From assembly GCA_019241535.1 (NCBI GenBank), contig JAFAWX010000206.1, positions 1-43,624 on the forward strand: DNA of 43,624 nucleotides, read 5' to 3'. The translations under genes were made by a program, and so were the position numbers. Each line of letters starts with the position of its first letter. Within the stretch, counting starts at the first letter, position 1. The DNA is from Acidobacteriota bacterium (GTDB lineage: Bacteria; Acidobacteriota; Terriglobia; Terriglobales; Acidobacteriaceae). Of this stretch, positions 9,189 through 18,430 are shown piece after piece. The notes below the pieces were generated by a model, which was not told the origin of the DNA, ran no database searches, and saw nothing but the letters and a program-made list of their open reading frames with translations.

Positions 9189-11282
9189 TTAGGAAACCTG
9201 TCGGGCGGAAATACTAATACCCAACTTCTTCATGCGGGAAATGAGCGTCGTACGTTTTAGGCCGAGGCGGGCGGCGGCGCCACCTGGGCCGCCTACCCGC
9301 CCGTTAACTTCCCTGAGAACACGTACGATCTCCTCTCGCTCGCCGAAACTCCTGTTTCGAATCATCGCTGGTTGGGCAGAACCTTTCTTCAACTCGTCAT
9401 TTGGGAACTGAAGGACCGTCCCGCGTGTCAGGATCACGGCTCGTTCCACCAGGTTTTCCAGCTCCCGAATGTTTCCCGGCCACTGCCATCGCGTAAGCTT
9501 CGCTATGGCGGCCGCGGGAATCGTTTCAATTCGTTTCTCCAGGTGACGTGCGTGCTTCTGGGTAAAGTAATGAACGAGCAACGGAACGTCTTCCGGCCGC
9601 TCACGCAATGGTGGAATGCGAATCGGAAAGACATTCAGGCGATAGAAAAGATCGCTGCGAAACTGCCGATCGTCGACCATCTTTTCCAGATCGCGGTTCG
9701 TGGCAGCCACAAGCCGCACGTCCACACGCTTGGTGTACGCGCTCCCCAGACGTTCAAACTCGCGTTCCTGCAGTGCGCGCAACAACTTCGGTTGAATTTC
9801 CGGAGGAATGTCGGCCACCTCGTCCAGGAATAGGGTGCCCCGGTCGGCCAGCTCCAAGCGCCCCAGTTTCTGGGATATGGCGCCGGTAAACGCTCCTCTT
9901 TCATGTCCGAAGAGCTCGCTCTCGAGAAGTCCGGTAGGAATCGCCGCGCAATTCATCTTTACGAACGTTCGGTCCTTGCGGCGGCTGCGCTCATGAATGG
10001 CGCGGGCAATTAATTCCTTGCCGGTGCCTGTCTCGCCCAGCAGCAACACCGTCGAGTCGCTGGTTGCCACGGTTTCTACCATCTGCAATACATGTCGGAG
10101 CACGGAACTCTGGCCAACGATGCCCTCGAAATCCATCTCTCCCCGGATTTCGTCTTCGAGATAGAGCTTCTCCTGAGCAAGCTTCTCCTTCAATTCTGCG
10201 ATTTCCTTATACGCAAGTGCGTTTTCGGTAGCAATGGCGACCTGACGCGCGATCTGGCTCAAGAACTCGATATCGTCGTTTGTGAATGACTCTTCGGCAA
10301 ACCGCGACAGCGCCAACACCCCAAGCACGCGGTCTTTGCTGACGAGGGGCAGGAAGCAACCGGATCGCAGCCCCTCCCGCATGGCCGATGCAGAGCAGGC
10401 TTCCGGACAATGAGCTTGGATTTGCGATTGGCTACGCAGCTCCACTTTCCCGCTGCGAAATGCGGCACCCAGGGGCGAATTGTCCATCGGGATCAGGCTT
10501 TCTTCAGTGAGAAATCCCTTGCTTTCCGGAAAATCCAGCGCATAGACGCGGAAATGATTGCCGTCCGCCTCCGGCAATGCCACTCCCGCCGCATCGCACC
10601 TCATTACTCTACGAACATTGGCGGCGACCTCGCGAAGCAGGTCGCGAAGCTGTAGATTCGAAACCACGCGGTTGGTGAGGTCGAGCACAAGCTCCAGCCG
10701 CTCGTTTTTGCTCTGAAGCTCTGCCTGTACCTGGCGTGACAGATCCAGGTGCAAGGCATTGTCGATAGCCAGCGCAAGGTGGTCTGCCACCAGCGACAAA
10801 AAGCGCAGCTCGTCGTTCGAATATGCTCCCACCTGGGAAATGCCCATGGCAAACACTCCCAGCCGCCGGTGCACAGTTGTCAGGGGGAGCACGCAGGAGG
10901 AGCGTATATCGTACTCTGCCAAGTACTCGCGCAGCCGCGGGTACCGCGACTCACGCAGCCAGTCGTCTACGATCAGCGGCTTCTGATTTGTAAACACCCA
11001 GCCGGTCGGCGTCTCGTCGGCTCGGAAATCAGGCAATTGCACCTCATGGTTCCTGCCCGGGGCATGGAACATCCGCCACTGCACGGCCTGAGTTACGGGA
11101 TCGAGAAGGATCACGAGTACGTAGTCAAAGGCAATGAATCTCTTCAACTCCTCGGCAAACCGCTCGCGAAAGCTTTGGATGTCGCGGTATCCGGAGATCG
11201 CCGTGATCGCTCGAAGAAGATCTTCGTAGCGCGGCAGGGGATTACCGGGAGAGAGTCCGGCTGATCGCACGCTGGCGGCCAT
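9189..11282 (-). CDS. Sigma-54-dependent activator with two GAF domains
   Basis: A 697-residue bacterial enhancer-binding protein. Two GAF sensor domains (about 20-175 and 190-355) are joined by a short coiled coil (about 356-390) to a sigma-54-interacting AAA+ domain. Walker A is GETGTGKE at 416-423, the sigma-54 contact loop GAFTGA is intact at 463-468, Walker B LFLDEV is near 484-489, and the sensor/arginine-finger region [20 protein letters not shown] lies near 541-560. A C-terminal Fis-type helix-turn-helix occupies about 660-690. It therefore should bind DNA upstream of sigma-54 promoters and drive open-complex formation in response to a small-molecule or redox signal sensed by the GAF domains. 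It is divergent from a TauE-type permease, and its closest relative in the window is the 1074-residue regulator beyond that permease. The ligand is unknown. No receiver domain is present. Confidence 0.93.
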   Translation of the reverse strand: MAASVRSAGLSPGNPLPRYEDLLRAITAISGYRDIQSFRERFAEELKRFIAFDYVLVILLDPVTQAVQWRMFHAPGRNHEVQLPDFRADETPTGWVFTNQKPLIVDDWLRESRYPRLREYLAEYDIRSSCVLPLTTVHRRLGVFAMGISQVGAYSNDELRFLSLVADHLALAIDNALHLDLSRQVQAELQSKNERLELVLDLTNRVVSNLQLRDLLREVAANVRRVMRCDAAGVALPEADGNHFRVYALDFPESKGFLTEESLIPMDNSPLGAAFRSGKVELRSQSQIQAHCPEACSASAMREGLRSGCFLPLVSKDRVLGVLALSRFAEESFTNDDIEFLSQIARQVAIATENALAYKEIAELKEKLAQEKLYLEDEIRGEMDFEGIVGQSSVLRHVLQMVETVATSDSTVLLLGETGTGKELIARAIHERSRRKDRTFVKMNCAAIPTGLLESELFGHERGAFTGAISQKLGRLELADRGTLFLDEVADIPPEIQPKLLRALQEREFERLGSAYTKRVDVRLVAATNRDLEKMVDDRQFRSDLFYRLNVFPIRIPPLRERPEDVPLLVHYFTQKHARHLEKRIETIPAAAIAKLTRWQWPGNIRELENLVERAVILTRGTVLQFPNDELKKGSAQPAMIRNRSFGEREEIVRVLREVNGRVGGPGGAAARLGLKRTTLISRMKKLGISISARQVS

Positions 11283-11566
11283 TACCCGCAGTTCCGTCCT
11301 CTTGAAAGCTGCATCGTCTGATTAATCTTAGATTGAGAGGACTCGGAAAAGATTCGCAATCTGCTACACGAAAGCGATGCTTGCGACGAACCGACGGCTG
11401 CCTGCCAAAGAACACGAGAGTTGCTAACTACTAACCCAAGTGTCCGGCAGAGGGCATGCTTGCCCGCTGCCCCTACAGACCCGAATTGTAGGCGACCACC
11501 TGGGGCCATAACTGGATAGTCGCCGGTTAATCACCGACAGAAACGTCCTGCTCATAACCCAGTCCA
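11283..11566. promoter_or_regulatory. Divergent intergenic region, sigma-54 activator / TauE permease
   Basis: 284 nt between two outward-reading genes, so it must hold both promoters. A GG-N10-GC arrangement occurs around TCCGGCAGAGGGCATGCTT (near 11442-11460). Its -12 element reads ATGC rather than TTGC, so it is only a weak sigma-54 candidate. No clear -35/-10 pair stood out. Confidence 0.25.
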
Positions 11567-12535
11567 ATGAGCGTCATACAATTGTTACGGCGTACATACA
11601 CGCTGTCTGCGGACCAAATGAAAGCGGCACTTCTCGGGGCGCTGAGTTTCTTCGGGCTGGCTTACACGGCGGTGTGGGTCGCCCACCTTTTCCGCACCCG
11701 TGGTCACTGGGCTGGCGGCATTGGTATGCCAATGTGGCCACAGCTGGGCATCGGCTTTCTCACGAACTTCATGGACACCCTAGGTATCGGTTCCTTCGCA
11801 CCCACCACCGCAATTTATAAGCTGCTGCACCTCATTCCAGACGACCTTATTCCCGGTACCATCAACGCCGGAGGTGTACTGCCGGTCATCGTCGAGGCGT
11901 TCATATTCATTGCCACCATTGTGGTGGACCTTCGCACGCTGGCCTCAATGATTGGGGCTGCGGTGCTCGGAGCGTGGTTCGGAGCTGGCATGGTTTGCCA
12001 CTGGCCAAAGCGGCGAATTCAGATTGGACTGGGACTGGCTTTACTGGTTGCCTCTTTGCTCACGTTGGGGGCGCAACTGCACTGGTATCCAGCGGGTGGC
12101 AGTTCCCTGGGGCTCACTGGAATCAGGTTGTGGATTGCCGTGGGCTGCAATTTCATCTTTGCCGCCTTTATGCAGCTGGGAGTAGGTCTCTATGCGCCCT
12201 GCATGATCCTGGTTTACTTGCTCGGTATGAGCCCCCGGGCGGCTTTTCCCATCATGATGGGTTCGTGCGCATTCCTCATGCCGGTCGGAAGTTATCGTTT
12301 CCTTCGCAGCGGGCGTTACAGCGCCAAAGCGGCTCTGGGACTTACGACCGGTGGCATCCCCGCCATCCTGCTTGCGGCGTATTTGGTCAGATCGCTTCCT
12401 CTTGGGACAATCCGGTGGCTGGTATTCTTCGTAGCCCTGTATGCGGCTATGATGCTGCTGCGCTCGGCCTGGAGCGAAACCAGCAACCAGGCGAAAGCCC
12501 CAAAGACCGCGGACGCTGGGCCACAGCCCGCGTGA
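11567..12535 (+). CDS. TauE/SafE-family permease
   Basis: A 322-residue integral membrane protein of the TauE/SafE (DUF81) family, associated with export of sulfite, sulfoacetate and other organosulfur or C2 anions. About eight hydrophobic segments are seen, arranged as two related halves. The family's characteristic first-half segment GFLTNFMDTLGIGSFAPTTA (near residues 63-82) and the matching second-half segment FIFAAFMQLGVGLYAPCM (near 197-214) are both recognisable. The C-terminus is a short hydrophilic tail. The gene lies between two sigma-54 activators and shares a promoter region with the first, so it could be a regulated target of one of them. The transported anion cannot be told from sequence. 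Confidence 0.88.
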   Translation: MSVIQLLRRTYTLSADQMKAALLGALSFFGLAYTAVWVAHLFRTRGHWAGGIGMPMWPQLGIGFLTNFMDTLGIGSFAPTTAIYKLLHLIPDDLIPGTINAGGVLPVIVEAFIFIATIVVDLRTLASMIGAAVLGAWFGAGMVCHWPKRRIQIGLGLALLVASLLTLGAQLHWYPAGGSSLGLTGIRLWIAVGCNFIFAAFMQLGVGLYAPCMILVYLLGMSPRAAFPIMMGSCAFLMPVGSYRFLRSGRYSAKAALGLTTGGIPAILLAAYLVRSLPLGTIRWLVFFVALYAAMMLLRSAWSETSNQAKAPKTADAGPQPA

Positions 12536-12608
12536 GGTTACCCCCCGAGCGAAACAAACACCTTTGGGGCGTTGATAGCCGAGGCCGGTATACCACGACG
12601 CCGGCAGA

Positions 12609-15600
12609 ATGTACAATCACGCAATACAGTCCGCAACCGCCACCATGCATTCCGGGCCAATCGGCGACGAAGGACAAGCCGAGCACTACCGAGCACTGTT
12701 GAAGATCAATAATGCTCTGATCTCTGGGCTGACTCAGCATTCTCTCCTCAGTTCTGTTTCCAACGCCTTGCGGTCGGTTGTCGAATTCGACGCCGTGGCC
12801 CTGATGCTTTATCTTCCCGAGCAAAATACATTCCGCATTCTCGCCCTTGAAGGAATTACCCGCCACTTTCATGTTGGGCAAGAGATTGGGCGCGCCGACA
12901 GCAGCGTCGGGTGGGTGTTCGATCACAAACGCTACATACTGCGGCGCAATCTTGCCACCGAATTGCAGTACGAAAACGAGCGACGACTGCTCGATGAGGG
13001 CATGCGTTCTCATTGTGTTGTGCCCTTAATTGTGAGGGGGGAAAGCATTGGTACTTTAAATCTGGCAAGCAAAAAGGACCATCAGTATTCCGAGAAAGAT
13101 GCCTCGTTTCTCCAGGAGGTAGCCGCCCAAGTTGCGCTCGCGGTGCAAAACATGAAGGCTTACGAGGAGATCGCCACGTTGAACGCGAAGATCTCACGGA
13201 GCGCCCAGCAGACGCGCACTCTTCTCGAAATCAATAACGCCATTGTGACCAAGCTCACGAAGGATGAACTCCTGCATGCTATCTGCCAGGCAATGAAGCG
13301 CGCCGTTCGTTTTGATGAAATTGCACTCGTTTTACATGAGCCGGATGCGGATCTCCTCCGTGTGGTCGCGCTCGAAGGCAGCTTTTCGTCGGCACATTTC
13401 AAAGTTGGTTCTGCTGTAAACCAGGGTGGCATCAGCCGATGGGTATTTGACCAACGACGTATAGCCCTGCGAGGAGACCTCGAACAGGAAGCCCAAACTT
13501 TTCCTGAGAAACGTGCGTTCAAGGAAGGCGTTCGATCGCTTTGCGCTCTTCCGCTGATTGTGCACGACCGACCAATCGGAGTCCTGAGCATCGCAAGTGC
13601 GTTGCCGAATCAATACGCGGAGGAAGACGTCGGCTTTTTGCGAGAAGTAGCCAATCAGGTGGCGATCGCGGTCGCCAACATGGAGTCGCACGAAGAAATC
13701 GCTTCTCTAAACGCCCAGGTGTCGCGCACGGCGGAGCAAACCCGAACCCTTCTCGAGATTAATAATGCCATTGTTACCAAGCTGACACAGGACGAACTCC
13801 TGCACGCCATATGTGAGGCTACTAAACGCGCGGTTCCTTTTGACGAAGTAGGGCTCATCCTGCATGAAACGGAGTCAGACATCTTACGTGTGGTCGCGAT
13901 CGAGTGCACCATACCCTCGGAATATTTCAAGGTGGGCTATGCCCTCGATCGGGACGGGCCGGCGGGTTGGGCTTTCGACCAGCGCCACCTCTTCTTACGC
14001 AAAGATCTTGAACATGATGCGCAAACCGCCACCGAGAGGCGTGTCTTGGGGGAGGGTATTCGATCGATTTGTGCGCTGCCGCTGATCGTCCATGAGCGCT
14101 GCTTAGGGGTGCTCAGCGTGTGCAGTGTCACGCGAAATCAGTATTCGGAGGAGAACGCTGCATTCCTGCAAGAGGTTGCCAACCAGGTGGCGATCGCGGT
14201 TTCCAATATGAAATCGCACGAGGAAGTGGCGGCGCTCAATAGAAAGGTTGCCCTCGCTGCGGAGCGCTCACGCACACTTCTTGCAATCAATAATGCCGTC
14301 ATTACGAGTCTCAGCCGCGAGGCTCTTCTGCAGTCAACGTCCAGCGTTCTACGCGGGGTTATCCAGTTCGATCGATGCGCATTCACCATTTATCAGCCCC
14401 AAAAGGACAACTTCCGCTTTCTTACGATGGACAGCGAAGTGCAATCGGATTATTTTCGTCCGGGGTTGGAGTTCGAGCGGAACGATAGTGTTGCCGGCCG
14501 CGTACATCACGAGCTTCGAGGGGCTCTTCGCCGCGATCTTGAAAAAGAGCAACAATATTTTAATGATCGCCGCCTCCTGGCAGAAGGCATCAGGTCATAT
14601 TGCGTAGTTCCTATGGTGGCCGGCGGAAGGTGCATTGGAACGCTGAATGTGGGCAGCAAAGCAAAGAACCAGTATTCCGAGCAGGATGCTGAGTTTCTGC
14701 AGGAGGTAGCTACGCAAGTGGCGCTGGCGGTCGAGAACATGCAAGCATTCGAAGAAATAAGCGCCTTAAAGACTCGTGTTGAAGCGGAGAATGTATACCT
14801 GCAGGAGGAAATCCTTCGCGAACATAACTTTGATGAGATCGTCGGAAATAGCCCGGCGCTGCTGGACTTGCTGAGGAATGTGGAGGTCATTGCTCCGACC
14901 GACGCCAGCGTTCTCCTGTACGGCGAGACCGGTACCGGGAAAGAGCTACTGGCTCGCGCCATACACTCCCGGAGTCGGCGTTCGGCGCGCGCCATGGTGA
15001 CGGTAAACTGTGGAGCGATTCCCTCTGGATTGGTGGAAAGCGAGTTGTTCGGCCACGTCAAAGGCGCCTTTACCGGAGCGCTGCAGAACTCTATCGGGCG
15101 CTTTGAGCTGGCCGACGGCAGCACCCTGTTTCTGGATGAAGTTGGAGAACTTCCTGCGGAGACCCAAGTGAAGTTATTGCGAGTGCTGCAGGAGCACGAG
15201 TTCCAGCCCGTAGGTAGCAGCCGAACCAAGAAAGTTGATGTGCGGACGATTGCCGCTACCAATAGAAATCTGCAGGAGGATGTTCGCGCCGGCCGCTTTC
15301 GTTCCGATCTCTTCTATCGTCTCAATGTGCTCCCCCTCCGGGTGCCGGCTCTTCGTGAACGCCGCGTCGACGTTCCGGAACTGGTTCTTTTTTTTCTCGA
15401 ACGCGCATGCCACAAATTCGGTAGAAAGATCATGTCCGTATCGCAAGAAACCATGAAACACCTGGTGGCCTATGAATGGCCGGGTAACATTCGAGAACTG
15501 CAAAATGTCATCGAGCGTGGAGTCGTACTTTGTCGTGGTTCGGTTCTGGCAATGGGTTCAGACCTCCTGCCGGTTGCAGACCGCCCTTCGGTTCTGACCG

Positions 15601-15833
15601 AGTCTCCTGCGCCCGATATTCCCAGCAAACCCTTGGAATCGTCGAACCATCCGCATCAATCGAGCATTGCGCGTACGCTCGAAGCCATCGAGAAAGAGCA
15701 TATCCTTCGAGTGCTTGATAGCACGGGTGGAATCATCGACGGACCAAAAGGAGCGGCACAGATACTGGCTCTCCATCCGAGCACGCTGCGCGCTCGCATG
15801 AAGAAACTTCACATCCGCCGATCTGCCCACTAA
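12609..15833 (+). CDS. Sigma-54-dependent activator with four tandem GAF domains
   Basis: A 1074-residue enhancer-binding protein. Its N-terminal two-thirds consist of four GAF domains in tandem (about 30-182, 205-360, 381-537 and 558-712), each opening with a near-identical LLxINNAxxT/S helix and ending with an F-L-x-E-V-A-x-Q-V-A-x-A-V helix. A coiled-coil linker leads into the AAA+ domain: Walker A GETGTGKE at 772-779, intact GAFTGA at 819-824, Walker B LFLDEV at 840-845, and an R-finger region near 897-915. A Fis-type helix-turn-helix closes the protein (about 1030-1068). GAF2 and GAF3 are especially similar, implying recent internal duplication. The ATG at 12609 has no good ribosome binding site, and a second ATG lies at 12645. 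It probably integrates small-molecule signals to activate sigma-54 promoters. The gene content downstream suggests, but does not prove, that nearby genes are targets. Confidence 0.92.
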   Translation: MYNHAIQSATATMHSGPIGDEGQAEHYRALLKINNALISGLTQHSLLSSVSNALRSVVEFDAVALMLYLPEQNTFRILALEGITRHFHVGQEIGRADSSVGWVFDHKRYILRRNLATELQYENERRLLDEGMRSHCVVPLIVRGESIGTLNLASKKDHQYSEKDASFLQEVAAQVALAVQNMKAYEEIATLNAKISRSAQQTRTLLEINNAIVTKLTKDELLHAICQAMKRAVRFDEIALVLHEPDADLLRVVALEGSFSSAHFKVGSAVNQGGISRWVFDQRRIALRGDLEQEAQTFPEKRAFKEGVRSLCALPLIVHDRPIGVLSIASALPNQYAEEDVGFLREVANQVAIAVANMESHEEIASLNAQVSRTAEQTRTLLEINNAIVTKLTQDELLHAICEATKRAVPFDEVGLILHETESDILRVVAIECTIPSEYFKVGYALDRDGPAGWAFDQRHLFLRKDLEHDAQTATERRVLGEGIRSICALPLIVHERCLGVLSVCSVTRNQYSEENAAFLQEVANQVAIAVSNMKSHEEVAALNRKVALAAERSRTLLAINNAVITSLSREALLQSTSSVLRGVIQFDRCAFTIYQPQKDNFRFLTMDSEVQSDYFRPGLEFERNDSVAGRVHHELRGALRRDLEKEQQYFNDRRLLAEGIRSYCVVPMVAGGRCIGTLNVGSKAKNQYSEQDAEFLQEVATQVALAVENMQAFEEISALKTRVEAENVYLQEEILREHNFDEIVGNSPALLDLLRNVEVIAPTDASVLLYGETGTGKELLARAIHSRSRRSARAMVTVNCGAIPSGLVESELFGHVKGAFTGALQNSIGRFELADGSTLFLDEVGELPAETQVKLLRVLQEHEFQPVGSSRTKKVDVRTIAATNRNLQEDVRAGRFRSDLFYRLNVLPLRVPALRERRVDVPELVLFFLERACHKFGRKIMSVSQETMKHLVAYEWPGNIRELQNVIERGVVLCRGSVLAMGSDLLPVADRPSVLTESPAPDIPSKPLESSNHPHQSSIARTLEAIEKEHILRVLDSTGGIIDGPKGAAQILALHPSTLRARMKKLHIRRSAH
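12696..14760 (+). repeat. Four in-frame tandem repeats encoding GAF domains (period ~530 nt)
   Basis: Repeat units begin near 12696, 13221, 13749 and 14280, a spacing of 525-531 nt. The unit starts at 13221 and 13749 are alike at DNA level (CTTCTCGA followed by an ATNAATAANGCCATTGT pattern, then AAGCTNAC and GANGAACTCCTGCA), as are the ends of units 2 and 3 (GTAGCCAATCAGGTGGCGAT versus GTTGCCAACCAGGTGGCGAT). This supports recent duplication inside the gene. Such repeats could expand or contract by recombination. Confidence 0.75.
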
Positions 15834-16220
15834 CCGTTGAGGGCAGCCCTTGGGTGCGGCCATCGAAGACCCGACGGACCACCAAATATTGAGGATGGCT
15901 GCTGTCTAGCTTGAGCGATGTGTCGCACATAACCATCACATTTTCAAGTACATACCTGCCATGAGCCACATTCTGGGGGTTTGGCCTTACGCATGCGATT
16001 ACCCACCGCGTAGGAGAGCTGCACTGCCCCAATTACTCCCGCTGGGGCGGTGAACTCGGTCGTCTTCCGCCCCGCGCGGTGCAGCTAGACTAGCGAGCTC
16101 GAACTTAGGAACTGCGCTCCGCCAAGTGAGAAGGCGCCTGGAATGGTTGTGGCTGATCAGGTGGCACCAGCTCTTCAGGTCGTGGTTGACCAAGAATAGT
16201 TTGCGGTTTATGGAAGCGAT
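15834..16220. other. Gene-free stretch upstream of the STAS gene
   Basis: About 390 nt with no supportable gene. A TGGCAC hexamer at 16162-16167 resembles a sigma-54 -24 element, but the required GC 10 nt after the GG is absent (see rejected items). No terminator hairpin with a T-tract was found after the regulator gene. Confidence 0.35.
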
Positions 16221-16544
16221 TTGCCAATTCTCGAGATTGTTGAGCGAAGGGAAAACAGATACTTGCAACCACATATTCTTAAGATTTCAACTCTGGAGTC
16301 TTCGCGATTTGGTGAGACGTTCCAACTCGAGGGTAACCTGGGCGGCGCTTGGGTCGATGAGCTTCGGCGTTCTTGTAATCGCGTGCTGTCAGAAGGTAGG
16401 CGCCTGACACTGGATTTGTCAGGAGTGTCTTTTGTCGACCGCGATGGCGTTGGCTTACTCAGAACTCTTAAATGCGCGAATGTGGAATTAAGAAACTGTT
16501 CCCCTTTTATTGCGCTACGGCTGGAAGCAAACGGCGTGGAGTAA
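16221..16544 (+). CDS. STAS-domain protein (anti-sigma-factor antagonist fold) lacking the phospho-serine
   Basis: A ~107-residue single-domain STAS protein. The diagnostic beta-strand/helix segment LTLDLSGVSFVDRDGVGLLR lies at residues 62-81. In SpoIIAA-type antagonists this segment contains DSSG, whose first serine is phosphorylated by the partner kinase. Here it reads DRDG (residues 73-76), so the phosphoacceptor is replaced by arginine and control by an SpoIIAB/RsbW-like kinase is unlikely. No ATG is available: the frame opens with TTG at 16221 (GGAAG 4 nt upstream), and a second TTG at 16263 is possible, so the N-terminus is uncertain. It ends 42 nt before an OmpR-type regulator, with which it is probably co-transcribed. 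No cognate anti-sigma factor is in the window. Confidence 0.8.
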   Translation: MPILEIVERRENRYLQPHILKISTLESSRFGETFQLEGNLGGAWVDELRRSCNRVLSEGRRLTLDLSGVSFVDRDGVGLLRTLKCANVELRNCSPFIALRLEANGVE

Positions 16545-16586
16545 TTCCACAATGAAAATCCTGTTCCGGCAGAATGGAGTGCGACG

Positions 16587-17327
16587 GTGAGTGTCGCGGC
16601 AACTGCGTTACTCGAAATGCCGAGATTGCTATCGTGGCGGGTTCTCGTGATCGAAGACGACAGTGCCACAACCAGAACGCTGCAGCAGCTTTTCGAGTCT
16701 GAGGGCTACGGCATAGAGATTGCCCGCAGCTGGACGGAGGGTTTACGGCTGTTCCACGATACGCCATCGTCGATGGTTGTCATGGGGCTTCATGCGGCGG
16801 ATACCTGTTCCCCACAATTGGTCGAAGACCTGCGAGTCGCCAACGCATCGGTGCCTATAATTGTTCTCGGCACAGCCTCCTCCGCCGTGGAGCGCGCCCT
16901 CTTTCTGGAATCAGGGGCCGACGATTATGTGGTGAAGCCCTTTAACGCGAGAGAGTTGTTGGCGCGCGTCCGGGCCGCCATGAGGCGGTCCGAAAGGTAC
17001 GATCGGGACATCTTTACTTTTGGGGATGTCCAAGTGGATTTTCGAAAGATGGAGGTGCGGCGTCTGGGTAGCTTGATTCCGCTTACAGCTCAGGAATTCA
17101 AAGTGCTGAAGTTCATGACTCGAAATGCCGAACGGGCAATATCGCGCGAGGAGCTGCTCAACCGCGTGTGGGGCTACCACAACTATCCGACGACACGCAC
17201 CGTGGATAATCACATCTTGAGGCTGCGACAAAAACTTGAACCGCGCCCGTCTCTGCCTGTACATTTCCTGACAATCCACTGCATTGGGTATAAATTTGTA
17301 CCGCGAAGAGTTCCGTTATCGATGTGA
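16587..17327 (+). CDS. OmpR/PhoB-type response regulator with non-canonical receiver
   Basis: A 246-residue two-domain regulator. The receiver spans about 18-134 and the winged-helix DNA-binding domain about 142-240 (conserved LTAQEFKVLKFM, ISREELLNRVWG, RTVDNHILRLRQKL and GYKFVPR segments). In the receiver, the acidic pocket (E23, D24, D25), switch threonine T96 (VLGTA) and lysine K117 (VVKPF) are kept. The phosphorylated aspartate at the end of beta-3 is missing: the strand reads VVMGLHAAD, with Gly67, codon GGG, where Asp is expected. The protein therefore cannot be switched by classical phosphorylation and may dimerise constitutively or respond to a ligand or partner. The GTG start at 16587 has GGAG 7 nt upstream. 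No histidine kinase is adjacent. Its immediate upstream neighbour is a STAS protein that also lacks its phospho-site. Confidence 0.9.
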   Translation: MSVAATALLEMPRLLSWRVLVIEDDSATTRTLQQLFESEGYGIEIARSWTEGLRLFHDTPSSMVVMGLHAADTCSPQLVEDLRVANASVPIIVLGTASSAVERALFLESGADDYVVKPFNARELLARVRAAMRRSERYDRDIFTFGDVQVDFRKMEVRRLGSLIPLTAQEFKVLKFMTRNAERAISREELLNRVWGYHNYPTTRTVDNHILRLRQKLEPRPSLPVHFLTIHCIGYKFVPRRVPLSM

Positions 17328-17718
17328 TCCTGGCGTGGAATGCAGGATCAGCGAAGAGCCTGACCCCTTCGCGAAATCGTCGCATGCGAACAGCCGAGAC
17401 AAAGAAAAGTCGAGTTACACGCACCTGTTAGGCCCGAGCGCAGGCGGCGCCGCCCTCACACAAATGGCGGGCCCCGGATGTAATCCGTGGGATAATCTCT
17501 GCGGGAGGCCGGGGCGTCCCCGGATTGCCATTGACCGCTTCCTTGTTTCTGCATCGTTAGGAGTTTTAGCTCGCCGACGACTTTGGCGCGAGGGACGGAT
17601 ATCACTCTGCCACTAACGAGCTTACAGAGCCGAGAATAGAAGATCTTGAAGATCGTGCACCCATGCAGAATTTGCTACGGACAGAAGCTTGAGCTAGAAC
17701 AAAGGGATTTCGGTATTT
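17328..17718. other. Gene-free stretch upstream of trxC
   Basis: About 390 nt with no supportable gene. The short frame at 17284-17616 overlaps the regulator's 3' end and has no family resemblance or ribosome binding site. No clear terminator or promoter was identified. Confidence 0.35.
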
Positions 17719-18156
17719 ATGCCAGTAGTTCGGACCTGCAAAGCCTGCGGTCGTAAGAACCGCGTTTCGGTGGCACATCTTTGTGATTTCGGACGCTGTG
17801 GTGCTTGTAAAGCTGCATTGGCTCCGCTGGATGAACCGCTGGATGTTGGCCCGCCACTATTCGATGAAATAATTCAGAACGCGCGGGCTCCCGTCTTGGT
17901 TGATTTCTGGGCAGCGTGGTGCGGTCCATGTCGGATTTCAGGGCCCGAGGTGGCGCGCACGGCTACCGACCTGGCAGGACACGTCATCGTCTTGAAGGTC
18001 GATACCGAACGCCATCCCGAACTTGCGACACGTTATAAGGTGCGCGGCATTCCTAACTTCATAATCTTTCACTCCGGTGAACCCGTGCTGCAGCAGGCAG
18101 GGGCCGTCGACCACCAGCAAATGGAAGCGTGGGTCCGATCGGTTGCACCCGTGTAG
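17719..18156 (+). CDS. trxC: Thioredoxin 2 (zinc-ribbon thioredoxin)
   Basis: A 145-residue cytoplasmic thiol-disulfide oxidoreductase. An N-terminal zinc-ribbon contributes two CxxC pairs (C7/C10 and C27/C30). The thioredoxin fold follows, with the active site WAAWCGPC (redox cysteines C68 and C71) and the cis-proline segment VRGIPNF near residues 108-114. This two-part build and length are typical of TrxC, which reduces protein disulfides using thioredoxin reductase and is often linked to oxidative stress. It stands between the STAS/receiver pair and the ABC transporter genes on the same strand, about 275 nt before the ATPase gene, so a shared operon is uncertain. The C-terminus ends normally and nothing is missing. 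Confidence 0.93.
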   Translation: MPVVRTCKACGRKNRVSVAHLCDFGRCGACKAALAPLDEPLDVGPPLFDEIIQNARAPVLVDFWAAWCGPCRISGPEVARTATDLAGHVIVLKVDTERHPELATRYKVRGIPNFIIFHSGEPVLQQAGAVDHQQMEAWVRSVAPV

Positions 18157-18430
18157 GCGTCCAGCACGCGTCTACCAATGCGCCTACTATCCAGCCCCCG
18201 ATACTGGAACGGATTCCTGATACTTCCTAACCGGATCACACCTCATGTCCGGGGCGGGGGGCTCGCTCGGGTGATTCGGGAGCTTTTCCCTAGCTGAAAC
18301 CAATGCAATCGGCATTGCGCTTTAGCTTAATTTACGGAAATCATTGCCTGCCTCAACTCGCGGTTGTGGCAATGTTAGTTTATGGGGATCGTTGGAAGAG
18401 AGGCTAGAATACGTTCGGGATGGCCATTGA
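18157..18430. other. Intergenic region with short hairpin before the ABC genes
   Basis: 274 nt without a gene. A perfect 6-bp inverted repeat (CAATGC / GCATTG, 18301-18317, 5-nt loop) is followed by a T-poor sequence, so it is a weak terminator candidate at best. The promoter of the ABC unit probably lies between it and the GTG at 18431, but no clear elements were seen. Confidence 0.25.

Noticed and set aside
16158-16180. Sigma-54 promoter before the STAS gene (TGGCAC at 16162-16167)
   Set aside because: The -24 half matches, but the essential GC ten bases after the GG is TC here, so it does not meet the GG-N10-GC rule.
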